64,000 bases of DNA, from assembly GCA_018669475.1 (NCBI GenBank), contig JABHCC010000209.1, positions 34,342-98,341 on the forward strand, in the 5' to 3' direction. Under the pieces are notes generated by a model. That model ran no database searches. It was not told where the DNA came from and saw only the letters and a list, made by a program, of their open reading frames with translations. The stretch is from Bacteroidota bacterium. Its GTDB lineage: Bacteria; Bacteroidota; Bacteroidia; Bacteroidales; UBA12481. Both the position numbers and the translations under genes were made by a program. Shown here piece after piece: positions 34,291 through 46,661 of the stretch (within the stretch, counting starts at the first letter, position 1; the number at the start of each line of letters is the position of its first letter).

Positions 34291-36522
34291 TTATCGTACA
34301 ATTATTTTGCGGGTTTTCACCTCTGTTGCTGATTCCAAAGTCAGGAAGTAGATACCTTTTGGCAGATCCTGATTAATGGTTTCATGGTGACTATTAGCTG
34401 CTTTCAGAGTTTTAGAATAAACCAACTGACCCTGAAGGTTAATTAGTTTAATTTGGAGGTCAGAGAATCTTGCATTAACGATATTCACAGTGAATTGTCC
34501 TTGTGTTGGATTAGGGTAAACATCAAAGATTTCCTCATCCCGGAGATCTTCCACACCAGTTGTTGTTCCACCATTATATACATCATCCACATCATTCCAA
34601 TACCTGATTGTATAGCTGCGATTAGGGCCACCCAATGGGAATTCTGAAGTATCCCAGTTTCCATTGATACGGTATTTGTATTCGACCTTTTCTCCAACAG
34701 GCAGGTTTTCGATTGTTATGCTATAGATTCCATCAGCGTCAGGATCAGTCATTGGAGCTGAGCCAGTCCAGTCATTAAAACTTCCGGCGATATCAACAAA
34801 ATGTGAATTAGGATAAAATTCGCCATTTTGGATATGAGCATTCATGTCGACATTAAAAGTTCCCGGAGCATCTGAGGGGCCTTCATGGTTATCAATCACC
34901 ATTCCGATCATATTCATTTTCCCGGTTCCAGCCCAATCGTCATCAACAGCCTGATACATATAAGTATAGCCATTGTTGCCTTTATCGTCTTTGTCCCATC
35001 CAATTCTCATTCCGCATATTCCATCATCATCACCTTCTTCTTCGCCCCACATTTTTACACATGCGACATATAAACCAGGCTCAAGGAATTCTGATTCACC
35101 ATCTTTATCTAATTCTAATGTCAGCCAAGTACGAGCCATGTCTTCTTCCATGTCTCTTATCTCACTGGTTAGCCATTCAACATAAGTGTCTTCTTCAGGC
35201 AGGTATTTTACCAATACATACTGGAATTGAGCATTTGCATCTTCATACCATGTTGACAGGTATGCTGTGATGGATTTTATCTCCACTGTTTCATACAAAT
35301 CATATCCTACTCCTACCATGTCACCTGCATTATTACCACCAACCCATCCACTGGTGCTGGCTGTTGACTCTGCAGAGAAGTCAGGACGATGGAAAAGGGA
35401 GTCGTTTATTGTAAAGCGTTTTGAATACACATTATTCTCTGGTATTTCTTCAGCATTATCAGAAACGGCGGTATAGTTGAATTGATAATCACCAAAATCA
35501 TCGGCCAGGAAGGTTGAATTAACTGTAAGAGTATCTCTGTCAAGTGTCCAGATGTCGACAGGATCAGATACATCACTATAAACTTCAACACCATTTTTTA
35601 ACACATCTACTTGTACATGTGCATTTTCCTGATCAGACATTCCCTGGTTCATCAGAGCTCCTACGAAAGAATATTCTCCAACTGTTCCGGCAACTTCTGA
35701 AGCGCTGCCAAACTGAGATTTTGGCCAATAATTTATATGACCAATATGTTCATCAAAACCGCCATTAAAATTAGCCCAGGTATCTTCGAGAATTAAATCA
35801 TTCTCATAAGCTTCTGCAAGTTTGAGGTCATCAATCATCCAGTAGTATAGACGTGGACCATGAATGTGGAATCTGATCTGAACTGCGCCCATACCGGCAG
35901 CCACATCTGAAATATTGATCTCAGGTGATCGGTAACGAACAGGAGTTACTGTATTACCTGAAACACCAAATTTAGCATCATAACTTGCCCAGTGAACTCC
36001 GCCATCATTTGTGACAAGCATCTCAAGATTGTATCCCGAGCAGCAATATCGCCAGATCTGGTTGAATTTTACTACAACTGATGGTGCATTACTGCAGTCG
36101 ATAGGGGGAGTGGTAATGTACGAATCGGACTCATTAAAGGTGCGGTCAACGTCTCTGTAATTGTATTCATCAATCGGCATACATAGAAAGCCGTCCTCTG
36201 GTGTGTCAAATCCACCAGGAATGAATGCACTTGTAAAATAACCACTTGTTGAGTCTTTGCGCCAGATCCATGGAATTCCAAAATCTGTATTGTCAATAAT
36301 TTCCCAGCCCTCAGGAAGAGACCAACCCAATTCAGTTGAGGGATCTTCCCAATCAAAGGAAGTTTGCCAGATTATGTCACCACCAGCTTTAGTTTTTTCA
36401 GGGGTTTTCGAAAAATCGATAATATCCTGTTTAACAGGAGCATCTTGTGTCTGACTTAGATTTTGGGAGAATCCCATAAGCGCGAAAGACAAGGCTCCAA
36501 GTAATAGTGTAAATTTTTTCAT
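34291..36522 (-). CDS. T9SS-secreted protein with a starch/glycogen-binding-like module
   Basis: 743 residues from MKKFTLLLGALSF; signal peptide cleaved near MGFSQ. Residues about 45-220 look like a MAM/cleaved-adhesin-type jelly roll (WQTSFDWEDPSTELGWSLPEGW, FNQIWRYCCSGYNLEMLVT). CARDB-like beta-sandwich repeats follow (VQVDVLKNGVEVYSD). Around 555-655 is a CBM20/48-like module (VDIAGSFNDWTGS, YKYRINGNWD). The end is a type A T9SS sorting domain (VYPNPTQGQFTVNI, KLINLQGQLVYSKTL, LPKGIYFLTLES). It is a cell-surface or secreted adhesin or binding protein, acidic as is usual for this class. No catalytic motif is visible. Monocistronic with a strong terminator. Confidence 0.85.
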   Translation of the reverse strand: MKKFTLLLGALSFALMGFSQNLSQTQDAPVKQDIIDFSKTPEKTKAGGDIIWQTSFDWEDPSTELGWSLPEGWEIIDNTDFGIPWIWRKDSTSGYFTSAFIPGGFDTPEDGFLCMPIDEYNYRDVDRTFNESDSYITTPPIDCSNAPSVVVKFNQIWRYCCSGYNLEMLVTNDGGVHWASYDAKFGVSGNTVTPVRYRSPEINISDVAAGMGAVQIRFHIHGPRLYYWMIDDLKLAEAYENDLILEDTWANFNGGFDEHIGHINYWPKSQFGSASEVAGTVGEYSFVGALMNQGMSDQENAHVQVDVLKNGVEVYSDVSDPVDIWTLDRDTLTVNSTFLADDFGDYQFNYTAVSDNAEEIPENNVYSKRFTINDSLFHRPDFSAESTASTSGWVGGNNAGDMVGVGYDLYETVEIKSITAYLSTWYEDANAQFQYVLVKYLPEEDTYVEWLTSEIRDMEEDMARTWLTLELDKDGESEFLEPGLYVACVKMWGEEEGDDDGICGMRIGWDKDDKGNNGYTYMYQAVDDDWAGTGKMNMIGMVIDNHEGPSDAPGTFNVDMNAHIQNGEFYPNSHFVDIAGSFNDWTGSAPMTDPDADGIYSITIENLPVGEKVEYKYRINGNWDTSEFPLGGPNRSYTIRYWNDVDDVYNGGTTTGVEDLRDEEIFDVYPNPTQGQFTVNIVNARFSDLQIKLINLQGQLVYSKTLKAANSHHETINQDLPKGIYFLTLESATEVKTRKIIVR

Positions 36523-36659
36523 AAACAATTAATTGGTTAGTTTCTAATTAAGCAATAGTATATCACAAATAAGACGATGTTTTTTGAAGATAATAACATG
36601 ATCACAGTTAGGTTTTCATGCCTGTGTCATATCCTTTTATAGGTGGGTTAATAAGGAGA

Positions 36660-37745
36660 TTATTTATTTCTGCGGAGAAAAATAAAAAGTCCTGAAAGCA
36701 GGATTAGCACTGAAATAATTAGGATAAACAAAAATGGATTTGGAGACTTCCTGCCGGCTGCTTCCTCATTTTCATGTTGATTATCTGAGGAGGAAAAGAG
36801 ACTGTCAAGATCGAATTCTTCAGGAGCAAATGTTATGGCCGAATTGAAATCCGATATTTGATCTTTTGATAATATATGGCTCATTTCTGCCAGGATAATG
36901 GGATTATCAACATCAAATCCTAATTCATCAGCCAGTTGCTGACTATTTGCTGATGTCCAGTGCAAAGGGATTTGATCCCCGAGCATCCATTTACGGTCGA
37001 GTCCACATTCGCAATCTGCTCCTATCATAGCAAGGCATCTGAAAACCTGGTCATTAATGATGTCAGGGTAGTCTGTTATGCTTCCAATTATTCTGCCCCG
37101 ACCATAAATAACAACAGCCTGGGGGCTTGGTGGAATATGCTCAATGCCCAGCGTCCACAACAGAATTCGTTCCTTTTGAAAATCGTTTCGACTGATTCTC
37201 AACACTTCAGGTCCGTTTGCCACGAGCCTGGGCATATTCGGCATTCGGTTAGTGATTTTAAAACAATTGGCTTTCAGGATATTATCCGCGAGAGTATTAT
37301 GCTCAGAATTTGTGCCTTCGATAAATAAGACAAAAGCGAAGCGGGTATAAAAATTTTGACTTAAGTATTTTCTCAAGGGGGAGTGAAGTACAGAATCAGC
37401 TAGCTCTTCCAGATTGGAATCTCCCAGCAACAAGGTTCTTCCATCCGGAGAGTAAAGAAATCTGGATGGGAATGAGAAATTGGCTTTTCTGGCGGCCAGG
37501 AATGCCGGGTGAGTTTGATCAAGTACCGGATGAAGAACAAGCAATCTGATATTGCTTTTTTTAAACAGCTCCCTGATTCTGATATAGACCTGATCATTCT
37601 GGCTAAGTGAAGAATCAATAATTACCAGGGAGAAGAAATCTTGTGAAAGTGTAGAAAATCCAATTTCTCTCACCGTGAACCTGCAAGCATAAATCTGCAA
37701 ACTGATACTTACAACTAAAGCTAAGATGATCACACGTTTGTTCAT
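36660..37745 (-). CDS. Unrecognised periplasmic protein with C-terminal membrane anchor
   Basis: 361 residues; the start ATG is the last codon of repeat copy 3. An N-terminal signal peptide precedes YACRFTVREIGFSTL. Two alpha/beta segments follow that could be thioredoxin-like (FFSLVIIDSSLSQND, IRLLVLHPVLDQTHPAF; then RFAFVLFIEGTNSEHN). A CECGLDRKWMLGDQIPLHW motif with closely spaced Cys residues comes next. An acidic linker leads to a single C-terminal helix (about 335-357) ending RRNK, so the bulk should lie in the periplasm. I do not recognise the family. It follows the PQQ-propeller/ABC genes on the same strand and I infer that it belongs to that system. Confidence 0.7.
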   Translation of the reverse strand: MNKRVIILALVVSISLQIYACRFTVREIGFSTLSQDFFSLVIIDSSLSQNDQVYIRIRELFKKSNIRLLVLHPVLDQTHPAFLAARKANFSFPSRFLYSPDGRTLLLGDSNLEELADSVLHSPLRKYLSQNFYTRFAFVLFIEGTNSEHNTLADNILKANCFKITNRMPNMPRLVANGPEVLRISRNDFQKERILLWTLGIEHIPPSPQAVVIYGRGRIIGSITDYPDIINDQVFRCLAMIGADCECGLDRKWMLGDQIPLHWTSANSQQLADELGFDVDNPIILAEMSHILSKDQISDFNSAITFAPEEFDLDSLFSSSDNQHENEEAAGRKSPNPFLFILIISVLILLSGLFIFLRRNK

Positions 37746-37847
37746 CCGTTTGTATTTATTTCAATTGCCGGATGGAGCTTCCATAACAAAAAACATTCAT
37801 CGTTCTGTGTGTCAATATGTTTTTGGTTTTTGTCATGCTCGGTTCAT
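37742..37847 (-). repeat. Leader repeat, copy 3 (5' of the anchored periplasmic protein)
   Basis: The most diverged copy. Minus-strand ATGAACCGAGCATGACAAAA is intact, the middle is changed (ATTGACACACAGAACGATGA), and the 3' part keeps GCTCCATCCGG and ends ACAAACGGATGA with the ATG as start codon. It begins 4 bases after the stop of the PQQ lipoprotein gene and fills the intergenic gap. The translated frame of copies 1, 2 and 4 is not kept here, so the element is unlikely to be coding. Confidence 0.7.
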
Positions 37848-37850
37848 CTA

Positions 37851-40800
37851 TTATTCGGACTTCACTTTGGTGAATATTTTACTTCTGTAATATTTTTGTT
37901 CGCCCTTTGGGGATTTAATATATACCACTGTTTTGATCTCTGTACTTTGTTTTATGTTAAGTGGTTCGGAATAAAGTTCTGCTGATTTTGAGGGTTCACT
38001 TCCATCAATTGTATAGTAAATATCTGCAATTGTATTGGGTCGTAAACTAATGGTCACGTCCATATTTTCATTGAACTCATTAGGCAGATATTGCTGAGTA
38101 TAATTTCCGTATGTTTCATCTTTGTAGTCAATAAGGTGATCTGTTCCAGCTCTTTCAATAGTAATTGGGGCTCTTGAAAGAGGGGCAATTACCATTGATG
38201 TTTCCAACCAGTTTCCGCAACTACATCCTCCTCCGGCTTCGGGAGAAAGAATCATTCCCTGAGCTGGGATGGTACTGATCCAGCAATCGGGTCTGAGTCT
38301 TTCCCATCTTGAGAATTCCCGTGTGTCGAAATTGAACTGGGTTACACTTCCTCCCCTGTAAAAAATGGATTGCTCAGTAAGGGCATAACTGGCACAACCG
38401 TGTCCGGATTTAGGCACATTGTAGTCGATTTGAATCCCTGATTCAAGATCATAAATTGAGGGTTTAATTATAAGTTTATTACCAACAATTGCGGGACGGG
38501 AAAGGTGTCCCCCATGATTACTATGAAACCAGGGGATATCATCAGACCAAAGCAATTCTCCATCAGTGGCTGAATGAGTATAGATGTGGTAATTACTTTC
38601 GGCCGAAGACAGAATGACTATTTTTCCATTTCCAGCTGCCATACAATAGGCCGTTTTTCCAGGATAATGTTCAAGGGCTTTCTCATATAGTTTTTTTCCT
38701 GTATTGAGATCCAGAGAAACAAGATATATTTTGTTAAAAAGATCATCCTTCCCTCTGTTATTGTCAGATAGTTTTAGTTTGCCCGTCCTTGATTCAACAA
38801 AACAGATCTGGTTTTGATAATGGGTAATTGTTGAATTAATAATCACTCCTTTGCCAGCATATCTCCACTGGTCTGATCCGTCTTTTTTTGACTTCTTAAA
38901 AAGGGAGTGGCTAATTACTTTTTCAGCCATCGGACCCTCTGCCCAGTCATACCATCCTGCACCTCCGTGATAATCGGTAAAATGTGATCCGGCAGGAGAA
39001 GTAGAACCTACTATGAAATCATCATGAATACTGATATAGCCTGATTCCATTTGCCCGGAATCATCAACTAACATAATCTGGTCCACATCTCCGGTTTCCT
39101 GATTGACTTTAAGTATTTTGTCATTAACAGCCAGATATAAATGAGAATTGTCGGCTGCCCAGTTTGAACAATCTCTGTGAATATTCATTCGAATGAAGCC
39201 AGGAATATGCCTGACCCAATAAACTGATCCATTGTATACATCGATGGCCATTAACCTTTCTTTACCTTGTACAAATAGTTTTCCTGATACAGCCAGAGGG
39301 CTTGCTTTTCTACCGCTCCGGTCGGTTTGAAACCTGGGACCTGGTCGCCCCATCCATTGTACGTCAAATTCATTTGTTGAAGTGGAGCCCCAAAGGCTTT
39401 CACCACCGAAGGCAGAATTATCAGGGCGGGCATACTGATGGGTCCATTCTCCCTGATTTTCAATTTGTTTTTTCGTTAGAACCAGAGCATCATTTACTTC
39501 CTCAGTTTCCACTTGCCAGCTAAGGCCGGATTGTGACCACCACTCAGAGTTTTGATTCATTCCTTTTATAACAGCTTTGCCCAGAGGTGCGATCAGCTCA
39601 ATGATTTGGTCGGGATTGAAGCTATTAGCAGATTCCACCCAGACTGAACTGGCCAGATTAGATCTTATCTGAGTTAAGGGTATGTCACCAAGGCAAAATA
39701 CAGACCAGTTTTGGCCATAGATGTCTTTGTCAATGAGGGTATTACGAAGTTTGTTAATCTTTTTCGCTGATTGGTCTATTTGGATAATGTAATGATCAGA
39801 TTGATTTAGAACTGAGAGAGGGATACTCGTATCAGATGTACCCAAAACGAGGCATAATCCGACCCCTAGCTTTTTGCTGCTTAACAGATTTGATACGAGT
39901 TCATTTTCTGCTTGAGATGAGTCCACCCATCCGGCAGGTAGAGCTTCTTCCTTTTCAAAATTGAAAAAGTTATCATATTGAAAACTGAGAGTTTGATTGT
40001 CAGCATTGGAGATTATTGCTGAATACCTGAAATCTTTCCTTACCGGTAGAATGAACTCATGTAACTTTTTATTTTCACTGATCAGATTTTGAAGTAACTG
40101 GCCATCGTTTTTCCATGTCAAAGAGCAATCCATAGCTTCCAAGGTTTCAAAATGGACACTTACTGACTGAGGTGAAATTGCCTCAATAAAGGGGCCTGCA
40201 TATACTGTTAAGGTTTGTGTATGGTTTGGTGTTATTTTCAGATCAGAGACAAGATCAATCGAGGGGCTCTGTGTTACATTTTGAGCAAGGAAACTGGTGG
40301 ATGTCTCACCTTCACCAAAGCAATAGATAAAACCTTCACCGGTAGATGCATAGATTGATTCACCGGCTGCAGCAAGTGCATAAACAGTTCCTTGTACCTG
40401 AGCTTTCCAGAGGGGAAGACCGTTTTTTGTTGAAATACCAAACAGGGTATCGGTGGCACCGGCGAAGATATAATCACCAGCCAGAATTATTCTGTGAGCT
40501 TTAAAATTTCGTCTCAGCCAAATCAGTTTTTGTGAGGAACGTTCATATGCAGCTATGGTGTGATCTGTAAGTACATAACTTGTATCGCCCTTAACAACTA
40601 TCTCTTTTCCGCCATCGAAGGACATGAAATCGGGCTGATCTCCGTTTGACAATTCATGCAGGCTTTTTTTTCGGGATGTCTGGGGATGGATGATATGTTC
40701 GTCTTCGGTTACGAGTACAAAGCAACCACCAGAGCCCGGCAAGCTGCCCTGATCTTCACCTGTTTTTTTATCAAAGAATGCTGGTGCAATTCTTCCCTGT

Positions 40801-41558
40801 GGCTGAATAATTTTTTCACCAGTTGATGCCATGGATCCTTCCAGACTTCTGTTCTCCAGTTCATTTACATAGCAGTCATCGCCAATAACTTTTCCGGTTT
40901 TTTCATCAATCGCACAGAAATAGGATTTTTTCCAAGGAAGCATGGAAGCACCAAAATATACCTTGCCGTCTTCTACTAAAACACCTGTTCTGATGGGCCA
41001 GAATGAAATGAGTCGACCATTATTCAATACTTTAGTTTGATTTTGATCTGATGGTGAGAATTTCCAGTTAAGCTTTCCCTTCTTTGCACCAATACTATAT
41101 ACATATCCATCATCTGATCCAAAATACAGATTGCCTGCATGATAAGCGGGGGCTATATGAATGGGACCATTTGTAGTATATCTCCATAATTCCTCACCAG
41201 TATAGTTATCAAGGCAATGTATTGCATCGTCTGAAGTGGAGGCATAAAACAGCTTATCGCCCACAATTATCGGATAGTAAGCCAGATCGTAATCTCTCAT
41301 CGAGGGCAGGGGGCCTGAATTTGCAAAGGCGTCCTCATACGCAGGTCCGTACCATGCGGGTACAGGAATATGAGGTGCTGAATAAATCCATTTCTGGCTG
41401 AGAGTTGTCAGATCTATTTTTGTTTGACTAACTCCTGATCTGTAATTATCCTTTTTATACTGAATCCAGTCATTGTCGCTGCTTATGTTGTTTTTTACAC
41501 ATGCACTAAGTATCAGCGTAATGGCGAGCAAAAGAGCCGGAAATATTTTAGTTTTCAT
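37851..41558 (-). CDS. Giant PQQ-type beta-propeller lipoprotein with embedded methyltransferase-like domain
   Basis: 1235 residues; lipobox LILSAC with Cys20. Residues about 30-425 form a first PQQ/BamB-like propeller (DNYTGEELWRYTTNGP, GSDDGYVYSIGAKKGKLNWKF). About 550-690 resembles a Rossmann methyltransferase (GVGLCLVLGTSDTSIPLSVL), but the glycine loop is degenerate. About 705-1130 is a second propeller opened by VQWMGRPGPRFQTDRSGRKA and YNGSVYWVRH. A final module around 1150-1225 is of the chitobiase C-terminal/FN3 type (IADIYYTIDGSEPSKS). Similar composite proteins are, to my recollection, found in Planctomycetes. The role is unknown; it is an envelope scaffold rather than a working methyltransferase, since SAM is absent outside the cytoplasm. 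It lies 30 bases after the ABC ATPase gene, in the same operon. Confidence 0.8.
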   Translation of the reverse strand: MKTKIFPALLLAITLILSACVKNNISSDNDWIQYKKDNYRSGVSQTKIDLTTLSQKWIYSAPHIPVPAWYGPAYEDAFANSGPLPSMRDYDLAYYPIIVGDKLFYASTSDDAIHCLDNYTGEELWRYTTNGPIHIAPAYHAGNLYFGSDDGYVYSIGAKKGKLNWKFSPSDQNQTKVLNNGRLISFWPIRTGVLVEDGKVYFGASMLPWKKSYFCAIDEKTGKVIGDDCYVNELENRSLEGSMASTGEKIIQPQGRIAPAFFDKKTGEDQGSLPGSGGCFVLVTEDEHIIHPQTSRKKSLHELSNGDQPDFMSFDGGKEIVVKGDTSYVLTDHTIAAYERSSQKLIWLRRNFKAHRIILAGDYIFAGATDTLFGISTKNGLPLWKAQVQGTVYALAAAGESIYASTGEGFIYCFGEGETSTSFLAQNVTQSPSIDLVSDLKITPNHTQTLTVYAGPFIEAISPQSVSVHFETLEAMDCSLTWKNDGQLLQNLISENKKLHEFILPVRKDFRYSAIISNADNQTLSFQYDNFFNFEKEEALPAGWVDSSQAENELVSNLLSSKKLGVGLCLVLGTSDTSIPLSVLNQSDHYIIQIDQSAKKINKLRNTLIDKDIYGQNWSVFCLGDIPLTQIRSNLASSVWVESANSFNPDQIIELIAPLGKAVIKGMNQNSEWWSQSGLSWQVETEEVNDALVLTKKQIENQGEWTHQYARPDNSAFGGESLWGSTSTNEFDVQWMGRPGPRFQTDRSGRKASPLAVSGKLFVQGKERLMAIDVYNGSVYWVRHIPGFIRMNIHRDCSNWAADNSHLYLAVNDKILKVNQETGDVDQIMLVDDSGQMESGYISIHDDFIVGSTSPAGSHFTDYHGGAGWYDWAEGPMAEKVISHSLFKKSKKDGSDQWRYAGKGVIINSTITHYQNQICFVESRTGKLKLSDNNRGKDDLFNKIYLVSLDLNTGKKLYEKALEHYPGKTAYCMAAGNGKIVILSSAESNYHIYTHSATDGELLWSDDIPWFHSNHGGHLSRPAIVGNKLIIKPSIYDLESGIQIDYNVPKSGHGCASYALTEQSIFYRGGSVTQFNFDTREFSRWERLRPDCWISTIPAQGMILSPEAGGGCSCGNWLETSMVIAPLSRAPITIERAGTDHLIDYKDETYGNYTQQYLPNEFNENMDVTISLRPNTIADIYYTIDGSEPSKSAELYSEPLNIKQSTEIKTVVYIKSPKGEQKYYRSKIFTKVKSE

Positions 41559-41588
41559 AGGAGCGGGAGATTAAGTCGGTCAAATATA

Positions 41589-42248
41589 CTAATTAGAAAG
41601 GATCATTCCCTCTCTGAGGTGTATTACCCTGCTTGCAATAGCATCAGCATCAGAACTATGTGAAACCATGATGCATGTACCTCCTTCTTGTCTGAAATTA
41701 TCTAAAAATGATAACACAATCTCAGCGTTCTCGGGATCCAAATTACCAATTGGCTCATCGGCAAGGATTATTTTTGGTTGAGAAGCTAATGAGCGGATCA
41801 TTGCAACCCTTTGCTTTTCTCCTACTGACAGCTGAGATGGCTTATGATTAAGACGGTGATCGAGGCGGAGCTTTTTGATTAATTCATTCATGTAAGTGCG
41901 ATCGATATTCAGGAAGGGGAGCCTCTTTTGAAGAAGTATGTTTTCAGTAACTGTAAGATAGGGAAGGAGGTGATAACTCTGAAAAACAAAGCCCATCGCA
42001 ATTGCAGCCTTTCGCCTTCGGCTGGCTTCTGTAAGTTGATACAGGTTTTCTCCATTCAGAAAAACATCGCCAGAGGTTGGCCTCAACATTCCACCGATGG
42101 AAAAGAGGAGGCTTGATTTTCCTGATCCGCTGGGTCCCTTTATCACTGTAAAAGTATTTTCGGAAATATGTAATGAGACTTTTTGCAAAGCGACTACTTT
42201 CTCCTGACCCTTATGAAATACTTTGCTTAATTCTTTTATCTCTATCAT
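41589..42248 (-). CDS. ABC transporter ATP-binding protein (LolD/MacB type)
   Basis: 219 residues: Walker A GPSGSGKSS, Q-loop FVFQSYHLLPYLTV, signature LSVGEKQRVAMIRSL (a variant of LSGGQ), Walker B IILADEPIGNLD and H-loop MVSHSSD. Length and the PIGNLDPEN segment put it with the LolD/MacB/FtsE group, which pairs with FtsX-type permeases and does mechanical work across the envelope rather than solute transport. The gene starts 3 bases after the permease stop, so the two are cotranscribed. Cytoplasmic face of the inner membrane. Confidence 0.92.
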   Translation of the reverse strand: MIEIKELSKVFHKGQEKVVALQKVSLHISENTFTVIKGPSGSGKSSLLFSIGGMLRPTSGDVFLNGENLYQLTEASRRRKAAIAMGFVFQSYHLLPYLTVTENILLQKRLPFLNIDRTYMNELIKKLRLDHRLNHKPSQLSVGEKQRVAMIRSLASQPKIILADEPIGNLDPENAEIVLSFLDNFRQEGGTCIMVSHSSDADAIASRVIHLREGMILSN

Positions 42249-42251
42249 GGC

Positions 42252-43388
42252 CTAGTCTTGTTTTAAGATGGTAGCAGTGTCACGGCTGATAGCCCACATG
42301 ATTGGAATAAATGAAGCTATGCAAGAAAATATTGGAGCGATGAATACCGACCAGCCCAAAAGGGCAGGAACAGCCTTTACCGAATCAGGAGCAACTTTGA
42401 ATATTTCGGGCCCTAAAATTCCAGCCAGCCAGGTGCCTAGGAAATATCCTGTAAATGCAGCAACAATTCCGGCCAGGGCTGCTCGTAAGAAAAACAAAAC
42501 GGCAATCCGTCCGGTTCCAAATCCGAGAGCGCGCAGTACTCCGATTTCTCTGAATCTATGATTAACATTGTTCAGGCTGCTTAGCGCAATCCACACTAAA
42601 CATACAATCAGCAGGAGAGGGATGACCACATTAAAATATTTGTCTCCCATTTTTCGCTGTCGCTCTCTTGCAACAGCGATTGAACTATTCATGACAACTT
42701 TGGCTTCGGGAATAATTCTCGCAAGCTCTTCTCTGAGTACCTCAAGAGGATTGTCTCCCTTAGTTGAACACATACAATTCAAAGCCATGATTTCATTAAT
42801 CACACCTGGTTTATTGATCAGATTTTGCAGATCGGCCAGATCGAAAAATATCCTGATATCATCAATGCTGCCTGCTTCTGCAAGAATCCTTTCCACCGTA
42901 TAGCCATTATCCATGATTGTAAGCAGATCTCCCTCCCGGATGTTATTATTGGCCGCGACTTCATATCCAATTATTAGCTTGCCTTTTGGGATGGCAAAGA
43001 TCATTTTCGACTTTCTTGACCCGCTTGGCTCTACTTCATTTGGTGACAAACCGCTCAGAATTACGGCCTGATTATTCCAAATGATTTGTTTATGCAGGCT
43101 GGCAGTGAGGTGAGCATAATTAAGCGACCTTTGTTCAATCAGGCGCTGTATCAAATCTTCTGACATCTCCTGACCAGAAAAGCCATTCATCCAGAAATCA
43201 TTCATGTTTGTTTCAGAGGGAATAATACGCAGGTTGAAACCCATGTCTCTTGTAAGCAATCGTGTTTCATTTTTACTCGCCTTTGTGATAGAATAGAATG
43301 AAACCAAAATAGCCACAGCGAGAGTGACACCCAGGATAGTGAAGATGAAGTTTATCTTTCGATGCAGAATTTCCTTAATAAATAGCAT
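42252..43388 (-). CDS. FtsX/MacB-type ABC permease
   Basis: 378 residues from MLFIKEILHRKINFI; an in-frame start 11 codons upstream is less likely because it precedes the normal MacB-type N-terminus. One N-terminal helix (about 12-33), a long extracytoplasmic domain (about 40-255) containing a CMC motif near 222-224, and three C-terminal helices in the FtsX fold (NVNHRFREIGVLRALGFGTG and ARAALAGIVAAFTGYFLGTW-like region). Such permeases form dimers, each with one ATPase, and couple ATP hydrolysis to movements of periplasmic partners. It is the first gene of the ABC/PQQ cluster. Inner membrane. Confidence 0.88.
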   Translation of the reverse strand: MLFIKEILHRKINFIFTILGVTLAVAILVSFYSITKASKNETRLLTRDMGFNLRIIPSETNMNDFWMNGFSGQEMSEDLIQRLIEQRSLNYAHLTASLHKQIIWNNQAVILSGLSPNEVEPSGSRKSKMIFAIPKGKLIIGYEVAANNNIREGDLLTIMDNGYTVERILAEAGSIDDIRIFFDLADLQNLINKPGVINEIMALNCMCSTKGDNPLEVLREELARIIPEAKVVMNSSIAVARERQRKMGDKYFNVVIPLLLIVCLVWIALSSLNNVNHRFREIGVLRALGFGTGRIAVLFFLRAALAGIVAAFTGYFLGTWLAGILGPEIFKVAPDSVKAVPALLGWSVFIAPIFSCIASFIPIMWAISRDTATILKQD

Positions 43389-43408
43389 ATTCGAATAATT
43401 TCCAAGCG

Positions 43409-43509
43409 ATGAACCGAGCACGACAAAAGGAAAAATATTTTAACACACACACGGATGATTGTTTTTGTTGTGCGAGCTCCATCCGACAAATAAAAATAAA
43501 TATAAACGG

Positions 43510-43513
<4 letters not shown>
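43409..43513 (+). repeat. Leader repeat, copy 4 (orphan copy)
   Basis: Full 105-base copy, about 93% identical to copy 1 by eye. Begins ATGAACCGAGCACGACAAAA and ends AATATAAACGGATGA. CGGATG, CATCCG and CGGATG are all intact. Unlike the others it is oriented against both flanking genes, and its terminal ATG opens only a 26-codon reading frame. It lies between the GH2 stop and the permease start. Confidence 0.8.
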
Positions 43514-46661
<3,148 letters not shown>

